DNA from: DATKZH01 sp964475955
GTDB taxonomy: Bacteria > Planctomycetota > Planctomycetia > Pirellulales > Thermoguttaceae
DNA: 38,905 bases
Assembly (NCBI GenBank): GCA_964475955.1
Contig: CAYYZY010000060.1
Location: 1-38,905 of the forward strand
Direction of reading: 5' to 3'
Shown: positions 17,323 to 27,640 of the stretch, in pieces
Layout: each line of letters begins with the position of its first letter
How positions within the stretch are numbered: the first letter of the stretch is position 1
Position numbers and translations under genes: made by a program
Notes under the pieces: model-generated
What the model saw: only the letters and a program-made list of their open reading frames with translations
Databases searched by the model: none
What the model was told of the DNA's origin: nothing

Positions 17323-18573
17323 TTGACCGCCGACGCCCCACTGGCCCTCGATGGAGGGACGCCCATCCGCACCGAGCCGTTTCCGCCCTGGCCCGCCTTC
17401 GACGACGAGCACCTCGACGCGGTCTCGGCCGTGCTTCGCTCGGGCAAGGTCAACTACTGGACCGGCGAGGAGGGCCGCCGGTTCGAGCAGGAGTTCGCCG
17501 AGGTCTGCGGATGCCGCCACGCGGTCGCCGTGGGCAACGGCACGGTCGCCCTCGAGCTGGCCCTGGCGGCGTTGGGGATCGGGCTGGGCGACGAGGTGAT
17601 CGTCACCTGCCGGAGCTTCGTCGCGTCGGCCGGCTGCTGCGTGATGCGGGGGGCGATCCCCGTGTTCGCCGACGTCGACTCCAACAGCCAGAACGTCACC
17701 GCCGACACGATTCGACGCTGCATCACCGCAAGGACCAAGGCGATCATCGCCGTCCACCTGGCCGGGTGGCCGTGCGAAATGGACCCTCTCCTCGAACTGG
17801 CCGAAGCGCACAAGCTCCCCGTGATCGAAGACTGCGCCCAGGCCCACGGCGCCACCTACAAAGGCCGGCCGGTCGGGTCGCTGGGGCACGTGGCCGCGTT
17901 CTCCTTCTGCCAGGACAAGATCCTCACCACCGGCGGCGAAGGCGGAATGCTCGTGACCGACGACGAGTCGACCTGGAGCCGCGCGTGGAGCTTCAAAGAC
18001 CACGGCAAAAACTGGCGCGCGGTCCATAGTCCCGACGACCGCAGCGTGTTCAAGTGGGTGCATCAGTCGATCGGGACCAACTGGCGGCTCTCGGAAATAC
18101 AGGCCGCGCTCGGGCGCGTGCAGCTTCGCCGTCTGCCCGGCTGGCTGGCCACCAGGCGACGACTGGCCACGATGCTCAGCCAGGGCCTCTCCCATCTCGG
18201 CTCGCTCCGCCTGACGATCCCCCCGCCGCACGTGGAGCACAGCTTCTACAAGTACTACGCGTTCCTTCGCCCCGAGTGTTTGCGCGACGGGTGGTCTCGC
18301 GACGACGTCGTGCGCGCGCTCCGGGCCGAAGGCATTCCCTGCGGCAGTGGGATCTGCCCGGAAATCTACCTCGAGCGGGCCTTCACCGACCGCTCCTACG
18401 CGCGCCGCCCCAAGCGCCTGCCCGTCGCCCGCGAGCTGGGTAAAACGAGCCTGATGCTGCTGGTGCATCCCACGCTCACCGAGGCCGACGTCCACGACAC
18501 CTGCCGCGCCGTGGACAAGGTCCTCCGCGTCGCCACTACCCCGGAGGCCGCGCCCGCGCGACGGGCGGCCTGA
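17323..18573 (+). CDS. DegT/DnrJ/EryC1-family sugar aminotransferase
   Basis: 416 residues from TTG 17323, with GGAG (17313-17316) 6 nt upstream. It is a PLP enzyme expected to aminate a nucleotide-linked keto-sugar. Visible are GNGTVALELALAALGIG (cofactor phosphate region), VTCRSFVASAGC, the Asp/Gln motif IEDCAQAHGATYKG, and the internal-aldimine lysine in FCQDKILTTGGEGG (Lys199). GTNWRLSEIQAALGRVQLRR is the family substrate-loop motif. Pairing with the WbpM-type dehydratase three genes upstream suggests a 4-amino-4,6-dideoxy sugar in the polymer, which is inference. It is the last gene of the cluster; an intergenic gap with hairpins follows. Confidence 0.92.
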   Translation: MTADAPLALDGGTPIRTEPFPPWPAFDDEHLDAVSAVLRSGKVNYWTGEEGRRFEQEFAEVCGCRHAVAVGNGTVALELALAALGIGLGDEVIVTCRSFVASAGCCVMRGAIPVFADVDSNSQNVTADTIRRCITARTKAIIAVHLAGWPCEMDPLLELAEAHKLPVIEDCAQAHGATYKGRPVGSLGHVAAFSFCQDKILTTGGEGGMLVTDDESTWSRAWSFKDHGKNWRAVHSPDDRSVFKWVHQSIGTNWRLSEIQAALGRVQLRRLPGWLATRRRLATMLSQGLSHLGSLRLTIPPPHVEHSFYKYYAFLRPECLRDGWSRDDVVRALRAEGIPCGSGICPEIYLERAFTDRSYARRPKRLPVARELGKTSLMLLVHPTLTEADVHDTCRAVDKVLRVATTPEAAPARRAA

Positions 18574-18892
18574 GGGCGCCTGCCAAACCGCCCCCGGCCG
18601 CTGGGGGGCAGCTTCGCCACGCACGGTCGCCGTCGTCCCGCCGGGGTCGCGCGCGGTGCGACGGTCCGGTATACTCCGGGTATTGCCAGCCCCAGAATCA
18701 CCGTGCGCGATTCCCGGGCGAGCCGGATGCGACTATCGGGAGCGGCTTCCGTACGGCTACGGAATTCGCGAAGAGGCGGATCGCCGCGGAGGGCGTTCCC
18801 ACCAGCTTGTGTCAGCGAATCACGCACGGTGGTTTAGCGCTTGGCCGAGACTTCCAGCGAGGCGTAGTTTCGCCGCCTCCGGGGAAAAGACG
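18574..18892. other. Intergenic region after the exopolysaccharide cluster
   Basis: 319 nt without a gene. A GC-rich hairpin near 18580-18612 (CTGCC ... GGCAG arms with an inner CCCC/GGGG) could act as a terminator but has no T-run. A -10-like TATACT occurs at 18670-18675 without a good -35. A palindromic element occupies 18738-18800 (listed separately). The RluA-type gene start follows at 18893 with a GGGGAAAAG purine run just upstream. Confidence 0.55.
18738..18800. repeat. Degenerate palindromic doublet
   Basis: Left end GGGAGCGGCTTCCG and right end CGGAGGGCGTTCCC are near-inverted copies. The candidate loops CTTCCG and CGGAGG pair apart from one G-T. A TACGGAATTCGCG segment lies between, similar to the CGGAA..TTCCG centre of the elements at 30660 and 35810. 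Confidence 0.5.
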
Positions 18893-19615
18893 ATGCCCGG
18901 CTTCGCAATCCTGCACGAATCGGACGCCTGCCTGGCGGTCGGCAAACCGCCCGGCCTGCTCACGCAGGCCCCGCCGGGCATCGACAGCCTGGAGGTGCGC
19001 GTCCGGGAGTACCTCCGCGGGGACGACTCCGACGCGCGCGCCGTCTACCTGGGAGTTCCGCACCGCCTCGATCGTCCCGCCTCGGGGGCGCTGGTGCTCG
19101 GCAAGACGCGCCGGGCGGCGCGCAAGCTCTCGCGGCAGTTCGAGAACCGCACCGTGACCAAGGTCTACTGGGCGTGCGTCGAAGGCGCGGTCGGCCCGCC
19201 CGAAGGCACCTGGCGCGACTGCGTGCGCAAGATCCCAAACGAGGCCCGGGCGGAGGTGATCGAGGCCGACCATCCCGAGGCGCAGCTCGCCGTGCTCAGC
19301 TACCGCGTGCTGGCGGTTCGGCCGTGGGGCAGTTGGCTCGAAGTCGAGCTTCACACCGGACGCACGCACCAGGTCCGCGTGCAGTCGGCCGCGCGCGGGC
19401 ACCCCCTCCTCGGCGACTCCCTGTACGGTTCGTCCCGGCCGTTCGGCCCTCGGCACGAGGACGAGCGTCTCCGGGCGATCGCGCTGCACGCCCGAAGCCT
19501 CGGTTTCCTCCATCCGGCGACCCGCGAGCCGGTGACGGTCACGGCCCCGGTCTCGGCCGACTGGACGGCGCTGGGGATCGCCGGCGAAGAGGCAGCCGCG
19601 GACCAAAAGACGTAG
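18893..19615 (+). CDS. RluA-family rRNA/tRNA pseudouridine synthase
   Basis: 240 residues from ATG 18893, a compact member without an S4 domain. It isomerises uridine to pseudouridine in structured RNA. Motifs are VGKPPGLLTQ, the catalytic motif HRLDRPASG with Asp60, KVYWACVEG and the conserved C-terminal RTHQVRVQSAARGHPLLGD(S)LYG region. The C-terminal segment RAIALHARSLGFLHPATREP is typical of the family. The RNA target cannot be predicted. The TAG stop (19613-19615) falls inside the left arm of a strong hairpin (19611-19645). Confidence 0.92.
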   Translation: MPGFAILHESDACLAVGKPPGLLTQAPPGIDSLEVRVREYLRGDDSDARAVYLGVPHRLDRPASGALVLGKTRRAARKLSRQFENRTVTKVYWACVEGAVGPPEGTWRDCVRKIPNEARAEVIEADHPEAQLAVLSYRVLAVRPWGSWLEVELHTGRTHQVRVQSAARGHPLLGDSLYGSSRPFGPRHEDERLRAIALHARSLGFLHPATREPVTVTAPVSADWTALGIAGEEAAADQKT

Positions 19616-19645
19616 GGTGGGTCGAGGTACGAGACCCACCCTACG
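19611..19645. terminator. 13-bp perfect hairpin between convergent genes
   Basis: Arms 19611-19623 and 19633-19645 (CGTAGGGTGGGTC and its exact reverse complement) with a 9-nt loop. It lies between the convergent RluA-type and YbaK-type genes and includes the stop codon of the former. No T-run follows on either strand, so it may be a factor-independent block only in part, or simply a single-hairpin member of the GTAGGGTGGGT repeat family also seen at 1372-1439. Confidence 0.6.
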
Positions 19646-19661
19646 GAGCCGTACCTCCGGC

Positions 19662-20129
19662 TCAATCGGCGAACGTTCCGACCTCGGGCGATTCGGCGCG
19701 GAGATAGTCGTCGTAGCGCATGCTCAGCGATATGGAGTGATCGCCCGCGTTGAAGTTGATCCGCTCGTGCTCGCCCAGGCGTCCGTCGCAGAGAGTGGGC
19801 AGACCGAACAGGCTGCCGAACGGAGGGATGGAGCCGGGCTCCAGGCCGGTCAGCGTCTTCACCTCGTCGCGATCGGCGAACCGCAGCCTGCGCCAGCCCC
19901 GGGCCTTGCGCACCGCACGGCTGGCCAGCTTCCGATCGGCCGGGATGACCAACATCACAAAGCGGTCGTCGGCCTTGCACACCAGCGCCTTGGCCCCGCT
20001 CGCCAGCGGCGTGCCGCGCACCCGGGCCGCCTCCTCGCTGGTGTAGACCGGCTCGTGCCGGAGCACCTCGAAGGCGACGCCGCACCCGCTCAGCCAATCC
20101 GCGATTCGCTCGAAGACCGAGTCCGACAT
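19662..20129 (-). CDS. YbaK/ProX-type aminoacyl-tRNA deacylase
   Basis: 155 residues from ATG 20129, preceded by GGGAG at 5-nt spacing; an ATG four codons upstream overlaps that Shine-Dalgarno and is less likely. The YbaK/EbsC fold hydrolyses mischarged aminoacyl-tRNA in the cytosol. Visible are the N-terminal helix (FERIADWLSGCGVAFEVLRH), YTSEEAARVRG, KALVCKADDRFVMLVIPADR and the conserved GLEPGSIPPFGSLFGLP with EHERINFNAGDHS near the end. The subfamily and amino acid specificity cannot be read from the sequence. It is convergent with the RluA-type gene and divergent from aconitase. Confidence 0.88.
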   Translation of the reverse strand: MSDSVFERIADWLSGCGVAFEVLRHEPVYTSEEAARVRGTPLASGAKALVCKADDRFVMLVIPADRKLASRAVRKARGWRRLRFADRDEVKTLTGLEPGSIPPFGSLFGLPTLCDGRLGEHERINFNAGDHSISLSMRYDDYLRAESPEVGTFAD

Positions 20130-20431
20130 GACCGCTCCCATCCGGGCGCTGGCAGTGCCTCGCGTTCCGTTCTCCCGGGAACCCTATCGCCGGATGCCCC
20201 GCGCGCCAAGGCACCTCCGGCACGCATGCTGCCGCCCGCGGGTTCCCAATTCGCGACAAATCGTTAGGATTTGTTTGACGGGAGCCGGCCGAAGGACGGC
20301 GTTCGCGTTCTCTCCGTAGCGTCGTCGGCCGGCGGTCGGCGCGCGGAGTGTGCCTGCTACGGAAACGTGTCGGCGGCCTTCCCGTCCCTTCCGACCGCAA
20401 CCGAAGCCCTCCAGACGGGGAGAATGGTCAT
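20130..20431. promoter_or_regulatory. ybaK-like / acnA divergent region with an operator-like inverted repeat
   Basis: 302 nt. A perfect inverted repeat ACAAATC-GTTAG-GATTTGT lies at 20256-20274 in an otherwise GC-rich region, directly followed by TTGACG (20275-20280). It could be an operator or a small hairpin. No convincing -10 was found downstream of the TTGACG. The acnA Shine-Dalgarno GGGGAG is at 20417-20422. Confidence 0.4.
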
Positions 20432-23140
<2,709 letters not shown>

Positions 23141-23150
23141 GCGAGGTCGA

Positions 23151-23642
23151 TCAGACCCGCCGAGCCACCTCCTGGCCCATCAACTCCAGGTCGCGCTGGT
23201 AGAAGTGGATGGCCTCGGTGGGCGTGAGGTTGAAGATCGCCCGGCCCTCGGTCTCCCAGTGGTGGCCGTCGAAGCGGAACACGGCGGTGGCCGAGCGGAG
23301 GTTGCCGACCGCGTCGGGGGCGCCGGCCAGGCGGCGATCGAAGTCGTCCATCTCGATGGTCACCGCCACGAAGGCCGAAAGCTCGCCGGTGGAACGACTT
23401 CGGGCGTAGGCCACGTCGTCGTCGAAGAAACAGTCGCTCCACCGGGGACCTTCCGACTTGGCCCCGGTCGCCCCCAGTTGCACGAACTTCGCTTCCAATC
23501 GCTCCCGTTGACAGTGGAAGTGGCGGCACGCCTCAGCGAACCGCCGTTTGCGCCTTGCCACCATGAGCGGGCGCCAAACAAGCAGCCCCCCCACAAGCAG
23601 GGGCAAGATCGTTGTCGGAAGGATCCAATAGAGTGGACCCAT
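23151..23642 (-). CDS. Small membrane-anchored protein of unknown function
   Basis: 163 residues from ATG 23642, with a G-rich Shine-Dalgarno-like run a few bases upstream and a candidate promoter at 23695-23724 that rules out longer starts. A single N-terminal membrane helix (YWILPTTILPLLVGGLLVW) is followed by a basic stop (RRKRRF) and a soluble domain of about 125 residues with strands such as LSAFVAVTIEMDDF and ATAVFRFDGHHWETEGRAIFN. The mixed strand pattern could be a small sensor-like or scaffold domain, but I do not recognise it. It is convergent with acnA, with stops about 10 nt apart. Confidence 0.75.
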   Translation of the reverse strand: MGPLYWILPTTILPLLVGGLLVWRPLMVARRKRRFAEACRHFHCQRERLEAKFVQLGATGAKSEGPRWSDCFFDDDVAYARSRSTGELSAFVAVTIEMDDFDRRLAGAPDAVGNLRSATAVFRFDGHHWETEGRAIFNLTPTEAIHFYQRDLELMGQEVARRV

Positions 23643-23694
23643 TATCAGCCCCCCGAAGAAAGCGGCGAAATGCCTAGGAGGTATATCGGTTTCT

Positions 23695-23724
23695 ATTGTA
23701 AACCGCCAGCCGGGAAAAAGGCAA
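23695..23724 (-). promoter_or_regulatory. Candidate sigma70 promoter of the small membrane-anchored gene
   Basis: On the minus strand: TTGCCT (plus-strand 23719-23724), 18-nt spacer, TACAAT (23695-23700). The -35 matches at 4 of 6 and the -10 at 5 of 6 positions. Transcription would start near 23688, about 45 nt before the ATG at 23642. Confidence 0.45.
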
Positions 23725-23998
23725 GCGGGGGGGCACGATTCGGTTGCGGGGGAACGGATTGCGTGCAGTCGCCATGATCGGACAATTACGGGGGAGTGGG
23801 CAAAAGAAGCAGCCTCCTCTTCTGGCGAGGAACGCCCCGCAGGACCCCGTTCCAGCGCAGCCTGCGCCACGATCAAACCACCACTCTTCCACGTAGGCCC
23901 TACGCCCCCCTCAAGGGGGCCAAAACCGAGGCCGGTCGAGAGAAGAGACTCGACCAGGCAGCTCGTGAACCTGCGCAACCGTGCCCGGCCATCTCACA

Positions 23999-24099
23999 CC
24001 AACCCGAAGCGCAAGCGAGGCGGAATCGAAACGCAAGCGAGACAAAGTCGAAGCGCAAGCAAGGCGGAATCTCCGTTCCTCGCTCGCGCTTCGGGTTGG
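23999..24099. repeat. Tandem 22-nt repeats closed by an inverted copy
   Basis: Three direct units of about 22 nt with the core CGAAGCGCAAGCGAGG (starting near 24005, 24027 and 24049) are followed by an inverted copy at 24078-24099. The first and last 22 nt pair at 21 of 22 positions, giving a large hairpin. Units of the same family occur in opposite orientation near 27843-27902. It lies downstream of the NamZ-type gene and could also end its transcript. Confidence 0.75.
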
Positions 24100-24128
24100 C
24101 TTGCCAGGCCGCTGCGGCGCCCGATCTC

Positions 24129-25385
24129 TCACGGCTCGTAGAGCAGGAACCGCGATCGCTTCTCCACAAACGCCTCCAGACCGGACTCGTAAAGCGACTC
24201 GATCTCGTCGACCGGCCTGCCGGAGAGCACCGCCTCGTAGACCCGCGTGTTCCCCAGAAGGCGGTTGTACGCGTCCGGCTTCCAATCGTCGGGGAAGAGC
24301 GTCCGGAGTTGCCGGGCGATCTCCAGCCCGGTGCGAATGGGCCGAAAGGCGTTGCGATCGGTGACCGCGAAGGCGACTCCCCCGCACCGTTGGCCCCGGT
24401 ATTTGCTGGCGTTCGGCGTGAACGCGACCGCCCGAAACTCGAGCCCGGCGAGCCCGGCTTCCTCCAGCGCGCGGACGAGGCGGGCCTCGTCGAGCCACGG
24501 GGCGCCGATGTGCTCGAAGGGGGTGTCGGTGCCTCGGCCGACGGAGAGGTTGGTCGTCTCGAGCAGTCCGATGCCCGGGTAGAGCGTCGCCTCGGCCAGG
24601 CTTCGCATGTTGGGCGACGGGTTGACCCACGGCAGGCCCGTCTCGTCGAACCACATCGCGCGCTTCCATCCTTCGAGGCCGATCACCTCCAGGTCGAGTT
24701 CCAGCTTCAGGTCGCGCTGGACCAACAAGGCCAGTTCGCCCACGGTCATCCCGTGCCGGATCGGCAGCCGGTGATAGGCGACGAACGATTCGGCCCCGGG
24801 ATCGAGCATCGGGCCGGCCACGGCGACGCCGCCGATCGGGTTGGGCCGATCGAGCACGACGAAGCGGACGCCGTACCGTGCCGCCTCCTCCATCGCGTAG
24901 CCCATCGTCGAGATGTACGTGTAGAAGCGCGTGCCGATGTCCTGAATGTCGAACACGAGCGTGTCCACGCGCTCGAGCATTTCGGGCGTGGGCCGGCGGG
25001 TCTGCCCGTAGAGGCTGAACACCGTGAGCCCGGTGCCGTCGTGGCGGCTGTCGGCGATGCGGCCGATCTCCAGTCTGCCCTCCAGGCCGTGCTCCGGGCT
25101 GAACAGGGCGACGAGGTTGACGTTCTCCGCGTCGGCGAGGAGCCGGATCGTCGTCACGCCTCGGTGGTCGATGCCCGTCTGGTTGGTGATCAGCCCCACG
25201 CGCCGGCCGGCCAGTTGCCGGAAGCCGTCGCGCGCGAGCACGTCGATCCCGGTAAGCACGGCGCGGGGCGGCGCGTCGGATGCCCCGAAGACCACGCCGC
25301 CGGGAAACGACGCGACCAGTGCCAGGGCCAGGGCCGGAAGCAGATGGAATCGGAGCGAGTCAATTCGTGGCATGGGATTCCTCAT
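24129..25385 (-). CDS. DUF1343 protein, NamZ-type exo-beta-N-acetylmuramidase
   Basis: 418 residues from ATG 25385, whose ATGA overlaps the stop of the upstream symporter gene. A signal peptide (FHLLPALALALVASFPGGVVFGA) directs it to the periplasm or surface. The DUF1343 hallmarks are VGLITNQTGID, LFSPEHGLEG, LYGQTRRPTPEML, DTLVFDIQDIGTRFYTYI, FVVLDRPNPIGG, WVNPSPNM and TNLSVGRGTDTPFEHIGAPW. The family founder YbbC/NamZ of Bacillus subtilis removes terminal MurNAc from peptidoglycan fragments (GH171). The same activity is a reasonable inference here. Translational coupling to a sodium:solute symporter suggests the product, or a related sugar, is imported. Confidence 0.88.
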   Translation of the reverse strand: MRNPMPRIDSLRFHLLPALALALVASFPGGVVFGASDAPPRAVLTGIDVLARDGFRQLAGRRVGLITNQTGIDHRGVTTIRLLADAENVNLVALFSPEHGLEGRLEIGRIADSRHDGTGLTVFSLYGQTRRPTPEMLERVDTLVFDIQDIGTRFYTYISTMGYAMEEAARYGVRFVVLDRPNPIGGVAVAGPMLDPGAESFVAYHRLPIRHGMTVGELALLVQRDLKLELDLEVIGLEGWKRAMWFDETGLPWVNPSPNMRSLAEATLYPGIGLLETTNLSVGRGTDTPFEHIGAPWLDEARLVRALEEAGLAGLEFRAVAFTPNASKYRGQRCGGVAFAVTDRNAFRPIRTGLEIARQLRTLFPDDWKPDAYNRLLGNTRVYEAVLSGRPVDEIESLYESGLEAFVEKRSRFLLYEP

Positions 25386-26908
25386 GCGCGTTCGAGTCGG
25401 TGCCGTCGTTCGGCGGAGGCGGCGAAGCCGATGACCAGCGTGGTCAACGACCCCACGACCGCGTACCACGGCCAGGCCAGGATCGGCTCCTCGGTGTAAG
25501 CGGGGATCACGAATACGAGCGTCACCATCAGGGCCAGCCCACCTAAAAGCCCCACCAGCGCGCCGCGCTGCGCGGCGCGTGTGGTCAGCACGCCCAGAAA
25601 GAACACCCCCAGCACCACGCCGGTGGTGAAGCCGGCGATGGCCATCACGCTTTCGACCACCGTCGTCCTGAGAAGCTGACCGCCGAGCGCCACGCCGATC
25701 TGCACCAGGCCGAACAGCACGGTCAACAGCCGGCTGACTCGGAGCAGGTGCCGCTGGCCGGGCGGTTGCCTGCGTGCGGTCAGGTAGAGGTCGTTCAGCG
25801 CGGCGGTGGCCGACGAGTTGAGCGAGCTGGAGAGCGTGGACATCGCCGCCGCGAAGACGGCCGCCACGATCACGCCCACCACGCCGACCGGCAGGTGGTC
25901 GACGATGAACGCCGCGAACACCTGGTCGTGCCCCCCGGAAACGGCCTCGGAGGGGAACACGTGGTAGAAGCAGGACAGCCCCACGCCGATCAGCAGGAAG
26001 AGGGCGAACTGGGCGCAGACCACGAACCCGCTGAGCCCCAGCGCCCAGGAGGCCTCCTTCCGGCTCCGCGCGCTCAAGTAGCGCTGGACCATCAACTGGT
26101 CGGTCCCGTGGGTGGCCAGCGTGACGAAGATGCCGCCCAGTACGCCCGACCAGAGCGTGTACGGCGTGCTCGGGTCGAGGCTCAGGTCGAAAAGCCGGAG
26201 CTTGCCGTGTTCCCGGGCGAAGTCGGCGAGGCGGGCCCAACCGCCGGGCAGTTGGGCCAGGAAATCGCCCAGCCCGGTCCAGCCGCCGCCCAGGTGGGCG
26301 AGGATCACCGCCATGGCCACGAGCCCGCCGGCCACATAAATGAAGAACTGAACGCAGTCGTTCCAGACCACCGACTTCATGCCGCCCAGGAAAGTGTAGA
26401 AAATGGTGGTCACGCCGATCACTGTGATGCAGATCCAGAGATCGACCCCGAGCACGTACTGCAATACGATGGCCGTGAGGTAGAGGCGCAGCCCGTCGGC
26501 CAGGTTCCGCGTGACGAGGAACAACAGCGAGGCGGTCCGTTTCGTCGCGCCGCCGAAGCGGCGATGGAGCACGTCGTACGACGTGAACAGTTCGCCGCGG
26601 AAGTAGTGCGGCAGGAAGAGCCCCACGACCACGAACCGGCCCAGGATGTAGCCGATCGTCATTTGCAGGAAGACGAGGCAGCCGCCGTCGGGATCGAAGG
26701 CCACGCCGGGAACGCTCAGGAACGTGACCGTGCTCGTCTCGGTGGCGACGATCGAGAACAAGAGCCCCCACCAGGGCAGGCTTCTTCCGCCCAGCAGGTA
26801 CCCGGTCGTGTCGCGCTGCCCTCGGCCCATCCAGACGCCGAACAGCACGACGCCCAGGAGGTAGGCCACGAGGATCGTCGCGTCGATTCCGCCGATCGCC
26901 AGTTTCAC
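25382..26908 (-). CDS. Sodium:solute symporter (SSS family)
   Basis: 508 residues from GTG 26908; upstream in-frame codons run into a palindromic repeat, so longer starts are unlikely. It is a polytopic inner-membrane symporter with about 13 helices (LeuT fold). Typical features are the N-terminal helix (DATILVAYLLGVVLFGVWMG), YLLGGRSLPWWGLLFSIVAT with the helix-1 break, ETSTVTFLSVPG, the SSS motif FLGGMKSVVWND, GTDQLMVQRYLSARS and AAVFAAAMSTLSSSLNSSAT for the second sodium site. The substrate is unknown, but the 4-nt overlap with the NamZ-type gene points to amino sugars. The operon is divergent from the ModE-type regulator. Confidence 0.92.
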   Translation of the reverse strand: MKLAIGGIDATILVAYLLGVVLFGVWMGRGQRDTTGYLLGGRSLPWWGLLFSIVATETSTVTFLSVPGVAFDPDGGCLVFLQMTIGYILGRFVVVGLFLPHYFRGELFTSYDVLHRRFGGATKRTASLLFLVTRNLADGLRLYLTAIVLQYVLGVDLWICITVIGVTTIFYTFLGGMKSVVWNDCVQFFIYVAGGLVAMAVILAHLGGGWTGLGDFLAQLPGGWARLADFAREHGKLRLFDLSLDPSTPYTLWSGVLGGIFVTLATHGTDQLMVQRYLSARSRKEASWALGLSGFVVCAQFALFLLIGVGLSCFYHVFPSEAVSGGHDQVFAAFIVDHLPVGVVGVIVAAVFAAAMSTLSSSLNSSATAALNDLYLTARRQPPGQRHLLRVSRLLTVLFGLVQIGVALGGQLLRTTVVESVMAIAGFTTGVVLGVFFLGVLTTRAAQRGALVGLLGGLALMVTLVFVIPAYTEEPILAWPWYAVVGSLTTLVIGFAASAERRHRLERA

Positions 26909-26960
26909 CGGTGCCGCACCATTCCGTTCGATGGGATCGAAAGCCCCGACGTTCAGCCGC

Positions 26961-27009
26961 CGACGGCACGTCGGCGCTTGGGTTCGCCCAGCGCCGACGT
27001 GCCGTCGGT
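26961..27009. repeat. Palindromic doublet, loops GGCAC/GTGCC, in the symporter leader
   Basis: Perfect 19-bp inverted arms (26961-26979 and 26991-27009). Each arm also folds alone: CCGAC-GGCAC-GTCGG on the left (26961-26975) and CCGAC-GTGCC-GTCGG on the right (26995-27009), with complementary loops. The centre GGG-TTCG-CCC closes the long form with a UUCG tetraloop. It lies about 50 nt upstream of the symporter start on the minus strand. Confidence 0.85.
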
Positions 27010-27088
27010 GGCCAAACCGCACATGCTAGCATATCTTGATCCAAAACGGATCTCGGGGCAACGACCATGCCGGGCCGGGTGGGCCGGG

Positions 27089-27116
27089 TTGACCGAAAGG
27101 GTTCGGGTGCTATGTT
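27089..27116 (+). promoter_or_regulatory. Candidate sigma70 promoter of the ModE-type gene
   Basis: TTGACC (27089-27094), 16-nt spacer, TATGTT (27111-27116). The -35 matches at 5 of 6 and the -10 at 4 of 6 positions. The leader to ATG 27281 would be about 155 nt. Confidence 0.45.
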
Positions 27117-27280
27117 GAGGCCGTTGGGCGACTCTTGAAAACCAAATGATCGCACGTGGGGCCCGTTGCCAACCTGCCGGCAGGCCCGAAGCTCCGGCAA
27201 GCGGCTTTAGCTGCCCGATCGGCCCGACGTCGCGTTTCGGCACGCCGGAAACGCACCCCACGGTCCCGGAGCAATCGCGG

Positions 27281-27640
27281 ATGAAGGCCCGCGTCAAGGT
27301 CTGGCTGGAAGTCGAAGGGCAGTACGTGTTCGGCTTCGGGCTGAGCGAGATCCTCAAGGCCGTGGAGGATGCCGGCTCGATCAAGGGGGCGGCGGCCTCG
27401 TTGGGGAAGAGCTACCGCTACGTTTGGGGCCGCATCAAGAAGGCGGAGCGGGCCCTGGGAGCCCCCCTGGTGGAGACCCGCGTCGGGGGCTCGGGCACCA
27501 GCCGCAGTTCGCTCTCCCCGCTGGCCGGCCGACTGGTGAACGACTACGACGCCTTGCGCGGCCGCATGCTCGACATCGTCGACCAGGAATTCTCCACGCG
27601 GTTTGCCCCGCCTAGGGGGAGCAAGGCCACCCGGCGCTGA
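27281..27640 (+). CDS. ModE-type winged-helix regulator (HTH domain only)
   Basis: 119 residues from ATG 27281. It matches the N-terminal DNA-binding domain of ModE: VWLEVEGQYVFGFGLSEIL, the helix-turn-helix AGSIKGAAASLGKSYRYVWG, and the wing ETRVGGSGTSRSSLSPLAGR. The C-terminal molybdate-binding (TOBE/Mop) domains of classical ModE are missing; such short forms are common. It probably senses nothing by itself or acts with a partner, and should bind DNA as a dimer. It lies upstream of a damaged molybdopterin/tetrapyrrole/oxyanion-binding frame and the tungstate transporter, which suggests it controls them. Confidence 0.85.
   Translation: MKARVKVWLEVEGQYVFGFGLSEILKAVEDAGSIKGAAASLGKSYRYVWGRIKKAERALGAPLVETRVGGSGTSRSSLSPLAGRLVNDYDALRGRMLDIVDQEFSTRFAPPRGSKATRR

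Larger units (their letters stand above)
23643..24128. other. Intergenic region with promoter and CGAAGCGCAAGCGAGG repeats
   Basis: 486 nt. The proximal part holds the candidate promoter of the small membrane-anchored gene. The distal part (23999-24099) holds a cluster of about 22-nt repeats described separately. No gene was recognised in between. Confidence 0.6.
26909..27280. other. Divergent control region, symporter operon / ModE-type regulator
   Basis: 372 nt. It contains a strong palindromic doublet (26961-27009), the perfect palindrome ATGCTAGCAT (27024-27033) and the inverted repeat GATCC-AAAAC-GGATC (27039-27053), then a plus-strand promoter (27089-27116). On the minus strand TATGCT (near 27027-27032) is a possible -10 for the symporter operon and would place the palindromic doublet in its leader. 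Confidence 0.5.

Noticed and set aside
24005..24070. Possible CRISPR array
   Set aside because: The units are adjacent without spacers, only three are present, they diverge, and no cas gene is in the window.
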